From Bowmanella sp. JS7-9 (lineage in GTDB: Bacteria > Pseudomonadota > Gammaproteobacteria > Enterobacterales > Alteromonadaceae), in NCBI RefSeq assembly GCF_004329715.1, contig NZ_JXSY01000024.1, positions 1 to 64,000 on the forward strand: a DNA stretch of 64,000 nucleotides, in the 5' to 3' direction. The notes beneath the pieces were generated by a model, which saw nothing but the letters and a program-made list of their open reading frames with translations, searched no databases and was not told the origin of the DNA. The number at the start of each line of letters is the position of its first letter. Within the stretch, counting starts at the first letter, position 1. A program made the position numbers and the translations under genes. Of the stretch, positions 31,197-42,221 are shown one piece after another.

Positions 31197-32266
31197 GGTG
31201 CAAATCCCCGACTCGCCAGCCCTGCGGCAATTGCCATTTGTGGTGCCAAACGCTCAGCCCCCTGCTTGGCAGCCTGCTCACTGATCGTGAGGTGGGCAAA
31301 TGGGTTAAAAATCTCGACCTGAATATTCATCTCTCGACTTAGCTCTTCGTTAATCGCTTCGATACAGGCGACTCCGCCAGCTATCATGATGGAAGATGGG
31401 GTACCTTTTCCAGTTGCACTTGCATACATCTGTATTGCGCGTGATAACTGCTGAGCCAGATTCGCCACAAATTGCGGCAAAGAGTCCTGCCGCCAGGTCG
31501 CTGGCAATTCATTTTGGATAAGCTGACGTTCCGCTTCCAGCTTATCCAGCGAATTCATAATCGCTAAATCCTGCAAAATCACATCTGAGCCGAACATATG
31601 TTCTTTGCAATAAATGACGTCGTCGCCCTGTACAGCAGCCAGCGTCATCATATTATTGCCAATGTTGGCACACACCACGGGCTGTGGCTGGTCATCTTCC
31701 GTGTCGGCAACGGGAGCAAAATGAAGTAATGCATTGGCCAGCGCATAGGTTTCAACGTCGATGACTTTGGGCACGAACTGCACTTCCTGCAATACGGTGA
31801 CGCGGGTATCTATCAGATCCCTATGGGCTGCGGTTAATAGCACATCGACTTTTTCTTCTGCGGCTTTACTGTCACCTAACTCCTCGAAGTCCAGGTAAAC
31901 CTGATCTAATGGATAAGGGATCAAACTGTCGGCTTCCAGTTCAATCTGGGTTTCCAGCTCCAGATCATTCATCCCTTTATCCATGTAGACCACTTTAGTA
32001 ATGACAGAGCTTCCGGAAACGGCAGTGGCGATATCATCTTGTTTGGTTTTCAGGGCTAACTTTACTTTGCGCAACGTATTGCTCAACGCTTCAGCGTCAC
32101 GCACGTCACGGTCAACCAATACATTGGCCGGTAAATACTCACAGGCGCAGGCTGCCACTTCGTGACCATTCTCGGTTTCTTGTAAAAGCACCGCCTTTAC
32201 CGCGCGGGAGCCAATATCAATGCCGATAATTTGCGCCTGCTTTTTCTTTAAAATTTGTTTTAACAC
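31184..32266 (-). CDS. pilM: Type IV pilus actin-like protein PilM
   Basis: This 360-residue cytoplasmic actin-like ATPase binds the PilN N-terminus. The phosphate-1 loop IGIDIGSRAVKAVLL (about 14-28) and the later nucleotide-binding segments VVCANIGNNMMTLAAV and IMIAGGVACIE are typical. The start is GTG at 32266 with only a weak ribosome-binding site. It is the first gene of pilMNOPQ and is divergent from mrcA over 134 bp. Confidence 0.95.
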   Translation of the reverse strand: MLKQILKKKQAQIIGIDIGSRAVKAVLLQETENGHEVAACACEYLPANVLVDRDVRDAEALSNTLRKVKLALKTKQDDIATAVSGSSVITKVVYMDKGMNDLELETQIELEADSLIPYPLDQVYLDFEELGDSKAAEEKVDVLLTAAHRDLIDTRVTVLQEVQFVPKVIDVETYALANALLHFAPVADTEDDQPQPVVCANIGNNMMTLAAVQGDDVIYCKEHMFGSDVILQDLAIMNSLDKLEAERQLIQNELPATWRQDSLPQFVANLAQQLSRAIQMYASATGKGTPSSIMIAGGVACIEAINEELSREMNIQVEIFNPFAHLTISEQAAKQGAERLAPQMAIAAGLASRGFAPWHI

Positions 32267-32400
32267 CGGTTAAGCCCATCCAGTTGATACCGCGGGAAGC
32301 ATATTATTAACTTATTTTACTTCCTAATTGGTTCTAATAACGGTACATAGGTATAAAATATAAGTCATTTTGCTGTAATTGCCCTGTTATCATTAGTTTT

Positions 32401-34956
32401 GTGAAGTATCTCAAACGTTTATTCTTACTTACCCTGATAGGTTGCTTTTTAGCGACCGGGCTGATTATTGGCCTTTATTATTACTATAAACCGCAACTTC
32501 CCAGTGTAGACGTATTAAAAGATGTGCATTTACAAACACCGCTGCAAATTTATACGTCAGATGGCAAGTTAATTTCCCAGTACGGAATTAAGCGCCGTAT
32601 TCCGCTTAAACTGTCAGAAATACCGCAGCCCCTGATCGATGCAGTAATCGCCACTGAAGACAGTCGTTTTTACGAGCACCCTGGTATCGACTTTATCGGC
32701 GTTTTTCGCGCCGCCGTTAACCTAATTCGCACAGGAGAGCGCAGTCAGGGTGCCAGTACCCTGACCATGCAGCTGGCTCGGGGATTTTTCCTCAGTCGCG
32801 AAAAGAAATTCGAACGCAAGATAAAAGAAATTTTTATCGCCCTGGCGATGGAACAGGTCCTCAGTAAGGATGAAATCCTTGAGCTTTACCTGAATAAATA
32901 TGAATTAGGCCATCGCGCATTTGGTGTTGGTGCTGCCGCGCAGGTCTATTACGGCAAAAACGTTCAGGAGCTGACACTGGCGCAAATGGCAACCATCGCC
33001 GGTTTACACCAGGCACCGTCACTGCTGAATCCCATCAGCCACCCCTCGCGTTCAATGGAACGTCGCCGCATAGTGTTATTGCGTATGCTGGATGAAGGTT
33101 ACATTAACAAAGACCAATACATGGAGGCGGTTGCGGCGCCCGTCACGGCCCGCTTGCACGGAGCAGAAATCGAAGTCAACGCCCCTTACGTAGCTGATTT
33201 AGCCTATCAGGAAATGGTACGCCGATATGGTCGCGAAGAAGCCGAGACGATGGGCTACAAAGTTTATCTCACAACCCCATCCGATATTCAGCAAGCGGCA
33301 ACAGACGCGGTCATTCAGAACCTGCACGATTATGACGAACGTCATGGATACCGCGGGCCGATAGCTCAACTTTGGCCGGCCGACCAACCAACTCCCGTTG
33401 ACGAAACGCAAATACTCGACATGCTCTCCGCCACGCCGGCATACAGCCCATTGACCCCGGCAGCCGTGTTGGCAGTACAGGAACAATCTATCGACGTAGT
33501 GAACAAAGACGGTACCCGGCTGAGAATTGACTGGGATGGCCTCGCCTGGGCACGACAGTTTATTTCCGATATTGAACAAGGGCCTGATCCTCAGACAGCA
33601 GCAGACATTGCGCAGGTAGGTCAGCTTATTTACATCCGCCAGAATCAGCAGCAACAATGGCAAATTAGTCAAATTCCCGATGTGACCGGCGCGTTTGTTG
33701 CGCTGGATCCGCTTAACGGAGCGATCCGCGCTTTGGTCGGCGGTTATAACTTCTATCACAGCGAGTTTAACCGGGCGACTCAGGCTAAACGTCAGGTCGG
33801 ATCTAACATTAAACCCTTTGTTTATTCCTCTGCTCTGGAACATGGCTTTACCCCAGCCAGCATCATTAACGATGCGCCAATCAATCAGTGGGATCGTGCC
33901 TCAGGGTTGGCGTGGCGTCCAAAGAACTCACCGGAAGAATATGATGGGCCCATTCGTATGCGAGTGGCGCTGGGTAAGTCTAAAAACGTGGTCTCCGTAC
34001 GATTGCTGCGGGCGGTAGGGCTGGATAATGTTATCAATCATCTGGCCAATTTTGGCTTTAACCCAAAAGAACTTCCGCGCGATGAGTCGCTGGCACTGGG
34101 TTCTGCGTCTCTGACCCCGCTGCAGGTGGCAACCGGCTTCAGTACCTTCGCCAATGGTGGATTTTTAGTCGAGCCCTATTTGGTCGAGCGGGTAGAAAAT
34201 ATTGATGGTGACACGATTTGGCAAGCCAATCCCGCGCTGGCGTGCCGAGAATGCGTGCTAACCAATCTACTCGATACGCCGACAGAACCCGACACAACGC
34301 AGCAAACCCGCGAAGAATTGGAGTCGTCACAAAGCCTCGAAGCACCGAAAGCACCGCGGGTAATCAGTGCCGATAATGCATTCTTAATGACCGATATGAT
34401 GCGTACTGCCTTAAAGACTAATGGCAAATGGGGCACCAACACCTACTGGCAAGGTACGGGTTGGCGTGCCGCGAATCTTTTGCATCGTGATGACGTAGCA
34501 GGCAAAACCGGTACCACCAACGATGCGCGCGATACCTGGTTTAGCGGATTTACCCCGAATCTCGTAGCTACCAGTTGGGTTGGCTTTGACGATATGAGCC
34601 GCATGCTGGGGCGCACGAGCGCAAACCAGTATCTGATAAATCAGAATCCCCAACGTTATAACTGGTTGGGTAATGCCATGGTAGGTGGCGAAGACGGCGC
34701 CAGAGTGGCGCAACCAGCGTGGATTCGATTTATGCAGCAGGCCTTGTTGAAAGAGGCGGAACAGGAGTTTTTTGTACCGCCGAATATTGTCACAGTCAGA
34801 ATTGACCGCAGCACAGGCAAACTCACTCAACGCAGTGATTTCACCTCGCGCTTTGAATATTTTAAGGCCGGCACGCAACCGACCCAATTTGTGCGTGATG
34901 ACGAAATAGAACAGACCCAGCAAACTGAGCAGTCAACACTGGGCGATATTTTCTAG
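32401..34956 (+). CDS. mrcA: Penicillin-binding protein 1A
   Basis: This 851-residue bifunctional peptidoglycan synthase has an N-terminal membrane anchor (about 6-28), a glycosyltransferase domain with the catalytic Glu in ATEDSRFYEHPG, an OB-like insert (about 300-420), and a transpeptidase domain with the serine in GSNIKPF (SxxK), SKN and KTGT near residue 702. It follows E. coli PBP1a closely throughout. The start is GTG with no clear ribosome-binding site; position and N-terminal similarity support it. Divergence from pilM is the standard arrangement. Confidence 0.97.
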   Translation: MKYLKRLFLLTLIGCFLATGLIIGLYYYYKPQLPSVDVLKDVHLQTPLQIYTSDGKLISQYGIKRRIPLKLSEIPQPLIDAVIATEDSRFYEHPGIDFIGVFRAAVNLIRTGERSQGASTLTMQLARGFFLSREKKFERKIKEIFIALAMEQVLSKDEILELYLNKYELGHRAFGVGAAAQVYYGKNVQELTLAQMATIAGLHQAPSLLNPISHPSRSMERRRIVLLRMLDEGYINKDQYMEAVAAPVTARLHGAEIEVNAPYVADLAYQEMVRRYGREEAETMGYKVYLTTPSDIQQAATDAVIQNLHDYDERHGYRGPIAQLWPADQPTPVDETQILDMLSATPAYSPLTPAAVLAVQEQSIDVVNKDGTRLRIDWDGLAWARQFISDIEQGPDPQTAADIAQVGQLIYIRQNQQQQWQISQIPDVTGAFVALDPLNGAIRALVGGYNFYHSEFNRATQAKRQVGSNIKPFVYSSALEHGFTPASIINDAPINQWDRASGLAWRPKNSPEEYDGPIRMRVALGKSKNVVSVRLLRAVGLDNVINHLANFGFNPKELPRDESLALGSASLTPLQVATGFSTFANGGFLVEPYLVERVENIDGDTIWQANPALACRECVLTNLLDTPTEPDTTQQTREELESSQSLEAPKAPRVISADNAFLMTDMMRTALKTNGKWGTNTYWQGTGWRAANLLHRDDVAGKTGTTNDARDTWFSGFTPNLVATSWVGFDDMSRMLGRTSANQYLINQNPQRYNWLGNAMVGGEDGARVAQPAWIRFMQQALLKEAEQEFFVPPNIVTVRIDRSTGKLTQRSDFTSRFEYFKAGTQPTQFVRDDEIEQTQQTEQSTLGDIF

Positions 34957-35022
34957 CCGACAAACTTTACTTCAACACAATTTGGCATAGGTTTAGTAGA
35001 TGACAGGTAGTTTGTTGTCCCT

Positions 35023-36273
35023 ATGCCATTTCAGCACCACAGTGATGACCAGCAGATAAAACACACGCTTAATATTGCGCGGCGACGTGTCATTATCACC
35101 GTTTGCATGGTGATCATTACGCCGTTTTTGAGTATCTGGCTGTTTTACGCCGAAGCACAACGTACCTTTAAGAGTGATTTTCTCGACCATATCAATGAAA
35201 TGGCGACCGTGGCGGCAAACCTTATCGATCCGGTACAACATGCCTATCTGGCGAACCAGACGCAGTTAGATAAGTCCATCGCGGACATGGTACTACAGCC
35301 GTTAGCACAGCTGCATCGCAGTCTCAAAGATGTGCACTACGTCAGTACCCTGACCATTGAAAACAACACCACCTTTTTGATCCTCGACACCGCATGGGTA
35401 CTGGAAGACGGTGATACCGCGTATGTTCTGGAGGCATCAGATTTTCGCGAGGAATTTCCCCCACAGGATGAATTTGACTACGAGTCGTATGCGGTACTGT
35501 CAGAGGGCAAAAATTATATCTTTACCCATTTATATACCGATGAATACGGTACCTTTATCGCAGCTGCCGCACCAATTCCTCGCGTTGGCGACACCCCACA
35601 GGCATTTGTTATTCTTGAAATAAACGCCGCCACCTTACTGGCACGTGAACAACAACTGAGTCGCAATCTGATGATTTCATGTGCCGCAGCATTGGTGATT
35701 ATCGGCACTATCTTATTGTTTATGTTGCGTAACTTTATGCTGATGCGCCAGGCGTTTACGCTGATTGGTGAGCAACGGGATGAATTCCAGCAACGCTCTC
35801 TGACAGACCCCTTAACCGGAATTTTTAACCGTCGGGCATTTGATCTGGCATTACAGCGTGAGATGTCGGACGACTCGGATTATCTGGCATTGATAATGTT
35901 TGATATCGATCACTTCAAACAGGTGAATGATACCCATGGCCATGATGTGGGCGATTTGGTATTACAGGATCTTGCCCTGTTGGTAGAAAGCCACATTCGC
36001 AACCATGATGTATTCGCCAGAACCGGCGGAGAAGAATTCACCATTATCAGTCGTCACCGTGAACGGAAAGGCGCGTGGGAGCAGGCCGAAAAGTTGCGCG
36101 AAATCGTTGCCGGCCATGATGTTCATTTTAACGGCGGGTCGTTAACCGTCACCATCAGTGCAGGCCTGCATTTGATCAACTATACCGAGCAACCGGCTGA
36201 TGCGCTCAAAGCGGCCGACACTGCACTTTATCTTGCCAAGCAAAATGGCCGAAATCGCGTCGAACAAAGCTAA
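35023..36273 (+). CDS. Membrane-bound diguanylate cyclase (GGDEF)
   Basis: This 416-residue protein has two membrane segments (about 21-45 and 215-238) enclosing a periplasmic sensory domain of about 170 residues that I cannot classify. A cytoplasmic GGDEF domain (about 255-416) follows. The active-site motif is GGEEF, preceded exactly five residues upstream by RNHD, a product-inhibition I-site. It should make c-di-GMP. No EAL domain is present. It lies alone after mrcA, before a 376-bp gene-free stretch. Confidence 0.92.
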   Translation: MPFQHHSDDQQIKHTLNIARRRVIITVCMVIITPFLSIWLFYAEAQRTFKSDFLDHINEMATVAANLIDPVQHAYLANQTQLDKSIADMVLQPLAQLHRSLKDVHYVSTLTIENNTTFLILDTAWVLEDGDTAYVLEASDFREEFPPQDEFDYESYAVLSEGKNYIFTHLYTDEYGTFIAAAAPIPRVGDTPQAFVILEINAATLLAREQQLSRNLMISCAAALVIIGTILLFMLRNFMLMRQAFTLIGEQRDEFQQRSLTDPLTGIFNRRAFDLALQREMSDDSDYLALIMFDIDHFKQVNDTHGHDVGDLVLQDLALLVESHIRNHDVFARTGGEEFTIISRHRERKGAWEQAEKLREIVAGHDVHFNGGSLTVTISAGLHLINYTEQPADALKAADTALYLAKQNGRNRVEQS

Positions 36274-36610
36274 TTTAAAATTCCTTATAATTCAGTCCTG
36301 TACTGAATAACCCAGCAAATCCTCTTGCCGGCTGACAATCATTTGCTAATTTTTATGACGACTTTTTTCCAGCGAATGATAAGGACATCGCCTATGCCCC
36401 GCTTATGCCCGACAACTAATTGATTTCACCTTATGTGCTGAACGGTATCCGACATGAATGTAACCTGTTACCGACATTCAAGGATTGGATAGCAATAAAA
36501 ACAATGATGATTCGAAAGCCTTCTGGCAGGGCCGTGCGTAAATAAGAATGTTGTTCATCAATAACTTAGCCTTCGATTCAATGCCGCTACCGTTCAGCTC
36601 ATTCCCAACA
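36274..36610. other. Gene-free interval after the GGDEF gene
   Basis: No convincing coding sequence. It holds a short hairpin ATTCAGT/ACTGAAT (36290-36308, loop CCTGT) just after the GGDEF gene and an inverted repeat TGAATGT/ACATTCA near 36454-36480. Neither has a T run. No mobile-element ends were seen. Confidence 0.5.
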
Positions 36611-36637
36611 AAAAACCCGGCCTGATGCCGGGTTTTT
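36611..36637. terminator. Terminator after the GNAT-nitrilase gene
   Basis: AAAAACCCGGC (36611-36621), loop CTGAT, GCCGGGTTTTT (36627-36637). It works for the minus-strand gene ending at 36650 and could stop plus-strand readthrough. Confidence 0.9.
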
Positions 36638-36649
36638 GTGTCTGTAAGA

Positions 36650-38209
36650 TTAGTCTTTGCCAACCCATTCCACCCGGTACAGATCCCGGCGCCGATCCAG
36701 ATAGTTTCTGACCGAACCTTCATTTTGTAACTCTTTGAGTTTGTCGAAATCCAAGTCGACAATCAGTGTCATCTCAGTATTGGGTGTTGTTTCGCTAACT
36801 ATCGCATCGTGAGGAAAGGCAAAATCTGACGGTGAAAAAACCGCCGTTTGACCGTACTGAATATCCACATTATCCACTTTGGGTAAGTTACCGACACTCC
36901 CGGCGATTGCTACATAGCACTCATTTTCAATCGCACGGGCCTGGGCACAGCGGCGCACCCGCAAATATCCATTTTTGGTATCCGTCCAAAAGGGTACAAA
37001 CAGCACCTGAATTTCCTTTTCGGACAACAAACGCGCCAATTCAGGAAATTCCACGTCATAACAAATCAAAATACCGATGCGACCAAAATCAGTATCAAAC
37101 GCCTGTAACCTGTCACCGCCCTGCATGATCCAATCGCGCTTTTCATGCGGAGTCGGGTGAATCTTGTACTGACTTTCGATACGCCCATCCCGGTGGCACA
37201 GGTAGGCAACGTTGTACAATTGCTGTTCTTCAATAATCGGCATGGAGCCGGCAATGATATTGATATTGTAAGACACGGCTAAATGGCTGATTTGACGAAG
37301 AATTTCCTCGCTATACATGGCCAGATTCCAGATGGCATCAATCGATGACTCGGCCGGGTTCAGGCCCATCAGCGGCGCGTTAAAGAACTCCGGAAACAAC
37401 GCTACATCGCATTTGTAGTCCGACAACGCATCGACAAAATATTCCACCTGTTGCAGCAATTCCTGCACATCATGGAAATATCGCATCTGCCACTGCACGC
37501 AGCCAATACGCGCACTGTGCTTGCGTCCACCAATCAGTTTCGACTGATCCGGGTCGTAATAAATGTTATGCCATTGCAATAATGTGGCATAACCCAGGGA
37601 ATGCTTATCTTCCGGCAAGTAAGCTTTCAACACCTGCTTAACCTCAAAGCCATTGGATAACTGAAAGGTCAGGATAGGGTCATAAATATCTTTACTCTTC
37701 ACCGCCTCAATATATTGATAGGGCGACATGTCATTAGCGAATTGGGCATAGTTAGGAATACGTCCACCGGCCATGATCGAGCGCAGATTCAAATTCATAC
37801 AAATTTCGCGTCGGGCTTCGTAAAGGCGACGTCCAAGACGCAGACCGCGGTATGCCGGTGAAACAAACACATCCACCCCGTACAGCACATCGCCGTTTGG
37901 ATCATGGGTGGTCAGATAGGCGTCGCCGGTGATCTGGTCGTAAGTGTGCTTATCACCGAATTTGTCGTAATCAACTATGACTGAAAAGGCAGCGGCAATC
38001 ACTTTGCCTTTATCAACGATACAAATCTGACCTTCCGGGAAGGTGCTGATTTGTGCAGTATATTCTTTGCGAGTCCAGGCCCCTCCCACATCCTTATACA
38101 CCACATCCATTAACTCTCGGACGTCGTCGAAGTCGTCCATTGTGAGATTGCGCAGCTCCAGATGATGGTTAACACCTTCTGCGAATTCGGCCTGATTAAT
38201 TTCCTGCAT
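36650..38209 (-). CDS. GNAT acetyltransferase / carbon-nitrogen hydrolase fusion
   Basis: This 519-residue protein fuses an N-terminal GNAT domain (about 15-215; acetyl-CoA loop region VSPAYRGLRLGRRLYEARRE) to a nitrilase-superfamily domain (about 230-505). The triad is visible: Glu in FPEFFNAP, Lys in YKIHPTPHEK and Cys in ILICYDVEFPE. The substrate is unknown. AGGAGG precedes the ATG. It lies 60 bp after argA in the same direction, separated by a GTGACGT/ACGTCAC hairpin without a T run, so it may be a distal member of the arginine operon. Confidence 0.9.
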   Translation of the reverse strand: MQEINQAEFAEGVNHHLELRNLTMDDFDDVRELMDVVYKDVGGAWTRKEYTAQISTFPEGQICIVDKGKVIAAAFSVIVDYDKFGDKHTYDQITGDAYLTTHDPNGDVLYGVDVFVSPAYRGLRLGRRLYEARREICMNLNLRSIMAGGRIPNYAQFANDMSPYQYIEAVKSKDIYDPILTFQLSNGFEVKQVLKAYLPEDKHSLGYATLLQWHNIYYDPDQSKLIGGRKHSARIGCVQWQMRYFHDVQELLQQVEYFVDALSDYKCDVALFPEFFNAPLMGLNPAESSIDAIWNLAMYSEEILRQISHLAVSYNINIIAGSMPIIEEQQLYNVAYLCHRDGRIESQYKIHPTPHEKRDWIMQGGDRLQAFDTDFGRIGILICYDVEFPELARLLSEKEIQVLFVPFWTDTKNGYLRVRRCAQARAIENECYVAIAGSVGNLPKVDNVDIQYGQTAVFSPSDFAFPHDAIVSETTPNTEMTLIVDLDFDKLKELQNEGSVRNYLDRRRDLYRVEWVGKD

Positions 38210-38269
38210 GGCTCCTCCTGTTGCACGAGTGACGTTTTATCCTACGTCACCGCGCAGCAGAATGACCAC

Positions 38270-39604
38270 TTATTCGCGCATTTTTTGTTCAGTGGTGGTT
38301 AAAGCCAGCTCAAATACTTTGGAATTGCGTTGATAGTTGTACAGGCGTTTCTTTTTCTCCGGCAGACTATCGGGGCTACTTAAAGTAAAGCCTTGTTCCA
38401 TAAACCAATGTGCCGTCACTGTGGTGAGCACGAATATGCGTTCAAGACCTAATTTCAGCGCTTGTTTTTTCATGGCGCGCATCAAACGTTCACCACGCGC
38501 ACCACCGCGATAATCTGAATGGGTTGCTACGCACGCGACTTCGCCACAACGTTCTTCAATGTAGGGATAAAGCGCGGCACACGCGACTATCATGCCGTCA
38601 CGATCGATAACGGTAAACTGGCCGATTTCAGCCTCCAATAACTCCCGGGAACGCTTAACCAGAATGCCTTTTTGCTCAAGGGGATCAATGAGATTCAGGA
38701 TCCCGCCCACATCTTCGATCGTGGCGCGCCTGACCTGTTCATAGTGATGGCTGGCAATCAGCGTACCACTGCCATCGCGGGTAAATAGTTCCTGCAGTAA
38801 CGCCCCATCTTGTCGATAGCTGACGCAGTGACAACGTGGAATGCCCGCCAATAAGCTTTGCTGAATCGCGCGCAGGGTAAACGGATCATTAGGCGTTTCC
38901 TGCGCTATGAGGCCCTCCAGCTCACTATATTCAAGCTGTGGCAACATGGTGCCCTGTTCATCCACCAGCCCACTGGCACTGGTAAAACAGATTAGTTTGT
39001 CGGCTTTAAGTGAAATCGCGGTATGCATCGCTACTTCCTGATGCACCAGATTAAACACCTCGCCCGTTGAGCTGTAGCCCATCATGGATAGCAACACGAT
39101 AGAGCCGTCATTGAGATGATCACGGATCCCATCTACATCGATGCGTCGCACCTGGCCGGAATGTTCAAAATCCACTCCGTCACGTACACCAATCGGCATC
39201 GCAACGACCAGATTACCACTGCACACCCGGATATGCGCACCATGCATGGGCGAATTGGCCAGCCCCATGGTCAGTAACGCCTCGATTTGTGAGCGTACCG
39301 AACCCGCGGCATCTTTGACGCACTCTAAGGTTGCTTTATCGGTAATACGCACACCATCGTGATATCGACTGGCCAAACCGCGCATCGCGACCCGGCTGTC
39401 TATTTGCGGCCTGGCCCCATGCACTAGTACCAGGCGCACGCCAAGGCTACTTAGCAAGGCAATGTCATGGATGATGTTGGCGAAATTCGCTTCTTCAATG
39501 GCCTCTCCGCCAAATACGATGACGAATGTCTTACCACGATGGGCATTAATATAGGGTGCCGAATTTCGGATAATTTTGACGCTATCCTGCAGGCTCACCA
39601 TCAT
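38270..39604 (-). CDS. argA: N-acetylglutamate synthase
   Basis: This 444-residue enzyme acetylates glutamate with acetyl-CoA, the first step of arginine synthesis. It has an amino-acid-kinase domain (about 20-285, with [10 protein letters not shown] and [10 protein letters not shown]) and a C-terminal GNAT domain (about 295-440, with [14 protein letters not shown]). This is the classical ArgA layout, separate from argH rather than fused. Its ATG overlaps the argH stop (ATGA); a second ATG follows at once. It is the last arginine-pathway gene in the operon. Confidence 0.95.
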   Translation of the reverse strand: MMVSLQDSVKIIRNSAPYINAHRGKTFVIVFGGEAIEEANFANIIHDIALLSSLGVRLVLVHGARPQIDSRVAMRGLASRYHDGVRITDKATLECVKDAAGSVRSQIEALLTMGLANSPMHGAHIRVCSGNLVVAMPIGVRDGVDFEHSGQVRRIDVDGIRDHLNDGSIVLLSMMGYSSTGEVFNLVHQEVAMHTAISLKADKLICFTSASGLVDEQGTMLPQLEYSELEGLIAQETPNDPFTLRAIQQSLLAGIPRCHCVSYRQDGALLQELFTRDGSGTLIASHHYEQVRRATIEDVGGILNLIDPLEQKGILVKRSRELLEAEIGQFTVIDRDGMIVACAALYPYIEERCGEVACVATHSDYRGGARGERLMRAMKKQALKLGLERIFVLTTVTAHWFMEQGFTLSSPDSLPEKKKRLYNYQRNSKVFELALTTTEQKMRE

Positions 39605-40992
39605 GCTTGATTTAACTCCACACCTAAACGCAGCGCTTCCGTCTGTAATGCCGCGTGCACTGGTTTTGCGCCCGTACCACCGGGCAAACTGCGCTTGTTG
39701 ACCAGAAAATCCAGATCCAACACGTCATAGACATCTTGCTGTATCTGCGGGGCAATTTGCTGTAACTCTGCGAGACTCAGGGCCTCCAGCGCACATTGTT
39801 TTTCCAGTGCGACCAATACTGCCTGCCCGGTTAAGTCGTGGGCAGTGCGAAACGGAATTCCCTTCGCAACTAAGTAATCAGCCAGTTCCGTCGCATTGGC
39901 ATACCCTTGTTGGGCCGCCTGACGGGCGCGGGATTCATTCAGTACCAGGGTATCCAGCACCTCGGCGGCAATACACAAACAGATATGCCACTGACTCAGG
40001 GCGTCAAATACCCCTTCTTTGTCTTCCTGCATATCCTTGTTGTAGGCCAGCGGCAGTCCTTTCATTGTCACCAACAGGCCCTGCAACGCACCAAAAACGC
40101 GACCGCATTTGCCACGAATAAGCTCCATGGCATCGGGGTTTTTCTTTTGCGGCATCAAAGACGAGCCTGAAGTCACCGCATCGCCAAGCTGGACGAATCC
40201 CGCTTCGCCAGTGTTGTAAAAAATGACATCTTCGGCCAGGCGCGATAAGTGCATCATGCCGGTGCTGGCAGCGAACAGTAATTCCAACACGAAATCCCGA
40301 TCGGATACCGCGTCCAAACTATTCATACACGGCGAGGTAAACCCCAAATCCTCGGCTAACAGGTCGCGGTCGATGGGATAAACAGTGCCAGCCAACGCGC
40401 CGCATCCCAGCGGCATTTGATTCAGACGTGTCATCGCATCCTGCACGCGCGACACATCGCGTTTGAGCATTTCCACATAGGCCAGACACCAATGAGAGAA
40501 CCTGACCGGTTGGGCTCGCTGTAAGTGGGTATAACCGGGAATGATGGCATCCGTGTAACGGTGGGCCAGACGCACCAGCGCACACTGCAATGCTTCCATA
40601 TCTGTAATCAGTGCCTGTGCCTGATTGCGACACCACAGACGCAAATCGGTTGCGACCTGATCATTACGGCTACGTCCGGTATGCAGTTTGCGGCCGATAT
40701 CGCCTAGCTTAGTGATTAAGTGCGCTTCCACAAAACTATGGATGTCTTCGGCATCACTGCTGGCAAAATCCAATTCGCCCCGCTCTGCCTGTTCCTGCAG
40801 GGCGTGCAGTTCACCATGCAGTTGCGCCAGCTCCCGCTCCGTGAGCACGCCGGCTTTCGCTATCGCGGATGCCCAGGCAATCGAGCCCTGAATATCCTCC
40901 ACAGCCAGTGTCTTATCAAACGGCAGCGAGTCATTCACCGTACGGAACATGCTGCTGGACTGGCCGCTGAAGCGGCCTCCCCATAAGGCCAT
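39601..40992 (-). CDS. argH: Argininosuccinate lyase
   Basis: This 463-residue fumarase-family enzyme cleaves argininosuccinate to arginine and fumarate. The signature [12 protein letters not shown] is present, as are the active-site stretches [13 protein letters not shown] and TVYPIDRD. The ATG at 40992 (overlapping the argG stop as TGATG, with GGAGG upstream) is preferred over the GTG one codon earlier. Confidence 0.97.
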   Translation of the reverse strand: MALWGGRFSGQSSSMFRTVNDSLPFDKTLAVEDIQGSIAWASAIAKAGVLTERELAQLHGELHALQEQAERGELDFASSDAEDIHSFVEAHLITKLGDIGRKLHTGRSRNDQVATDLRLWCRNQAQALITDMEALQCALVRLAHRYTDAIIPGYTHLQRAQPVRFSHWCLAYVEMLKRDVSRVQDAMTRLNQMPLGCGALAGTVYPIDRDLLAEDLGFTSPCMNSLDAVSDRDFVLELLFAASTGMMHLSRLAEDVIFYNTGEAGFVQLGDAVTSGSSLMPQKKNPDAMELIRGKCGRVFGALQGLLVTMKGLPLAYNKDMQEDKEGVFDALSQWHICLCIAAEVLDTLVLNESRARQAAQQGYANATELADYLVAKGIPFRTAHDLTGQAVLVALEKQCALEALSLAELQQIAPQIQQDVYDVLDLDFLVNKRSLPGGTGAKPVHAALQTEALRLGVELNQA

Positions 40993-42209
40993 CACGCGCC
41001 TCCGGATTGTTTCAGGGCGGCAATACGACTGGATAAGCTATACAGGCGAATGAAGCCTTCCGCATGTTTCTGGTTGTAGACTTCGTCTTTACTGAAGGTT
41101 GCGAAGTCTTCGGAATATAAGCTGTTGGGTGAACGGCGCTGAACCACCTGCGCAAAGCCTTTGTACAAACGCACCACCACATCGCCGGTCATGCCCTGTG
41201 CGAACACCTCTGCCGCGGCCAGAATGGATTCCCGCAATGGGGTAAACCAGCGGCCGTCATAGACCAAATGAGAAAACTCCAGCCCCAACTGCTCGCGGAA
41301 TTGCAATGAGCGTTTATCCAGAATAAGCGTCTCCAGCCCCTTGTAGGCGGCCATCAGCACAGTGCCTCCCGGTGTCTCATAGGCGCCACGGGATTTCATT
41401 CCGACCAGGCGGTTTTCTACAATATCAATGCGGCCCACACCATGGGCAGCGGCGATGGTATTGAGTTTCACCAACGCCTGATATGCCGACAATGCCTCAC
41501 CATTAACGTGAGTCAGTACCCCATTGGCGAAACTCAACTCAACATTTTCAGGTGTATCCGGGGCATCCAGCGGGTCCACTGTCATTGTCCAGACCTGCTT
41601 GGTAGGCTGGCACCATGGATCTTCTAACTCACCACCTTCATGGGAAATATGCCAGGCGTTCGCATCGCGGCTATAGATTTTGGTAGCTGACGCAGAGGTT
41701 TTAATATTGCGCTCAGCCAGATAATTCAACAAATCTTCGCGGGACGACATTTCCCACTCACGCCAGGGTGCAATAACCTGTAAATCTGGCGCCAGAGCAG
41801 CGAACGCGCCCTCAAAACGCACCTGATCGTTGCCTTTACCAGTACAGCCGTGACACAACGCATCCGCCCCCACTTTACGCGCAATCTCAACCTGCGCTTT
41901 GGCAATAATCGGCCGTGCCATCGACGTGCCGAGCAGATACAGACCTTCATATACAGCGCCTGTTTTAATCGTCGGGAATATGTAGTCTTTAACAAATTCT
42001 TCTTTTAAATCAACAATGTGACATTCGCTGGCGCCGGTGGCGATGGCTTTATCATGTAAGCCCTGCAGTTCCTCATCACCCTGACCTACATCGGCTGCAA
42101 ACGCTACCACTTCGCAGTCATAATTTTCCTTTAGCCAAGGAATAATCGCCGACGTATCCAAACCACCTGAATATGCCAATACCACTTTACCAATTGATTT
42201 TGTAGACAC
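40992..42209 (-). CDS. argG: Argininosuccinate synthase
   Basis: This 405-residue enzyme joins citrulline and aspartate at the cost of ATP. The ATP-binding P-loop AYSGGLDTS lies at residues 13-21, with [13 protein letters not shown] near 117-129. The start is GTG at 42209, preceded by GGAGAG. It is the short, non-enteric type of ArgG. It lies 12 bp after argF. Confidence 0.97.
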   Translation of the reverse strand: MSTKSIGKVVLAYSGGLDTSAIIPWLKENYDCEVVAFAADVGQGDEELQGLHDKAIATGASECHIVDLKEEFVKDYIFPTIKTGAVYEGLYLLGTSMARPIIAKAQVEIARKVGADALCHGCTGKGNDQVRFEGAFAALAPDLQVIAPWREWEMSSREDLLNYLAERNIKTSASATKIYSRDANAWHISHEGGELEDPWCQPTKQVWTMTVDPLDAPDTPENVELSFANGVLTHVNGEALSAYQALVKLNTIAAAHGVGRIDIVENRLVGMKSRGAYETPGGTVLMAAYKGLETLILDKRSLQFREQLGLEFSHLVYDGRWFTPLRESILAAAEVFAQGMTGDVVVRLYKGFAQVVQRRSPNSLYSEDFATFSKDEVYNQKHAEGFIRLYSLSSRIAALKQSGGA

Positions 42210-42221
42210 AGTTCTCTCCGC

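Noticed and set aside
33199-33843. A 214-codon minus-strand frame inside mrcA
   Set aside because: It lies wholly opposite a well-conserved gene, and its length is a by-product of codon bias on the coding strand.
36478-36762. A 94-codon minus-strand frame overlapping the 3' end of the GNAT-nitrilase gene
   Set aside because: It runs through the terminator hairpin and reads the neighbouring gene in another frame; no ribosome-binding site or recognisable protein.
38270-40992. argH-argA fusion as known in some Vibrio and Alteromonas relatives
   Set aside because: The stop and start codons overlap as ATGA in different frames, and argA is the full two-domain enzyme, so these are two genes.
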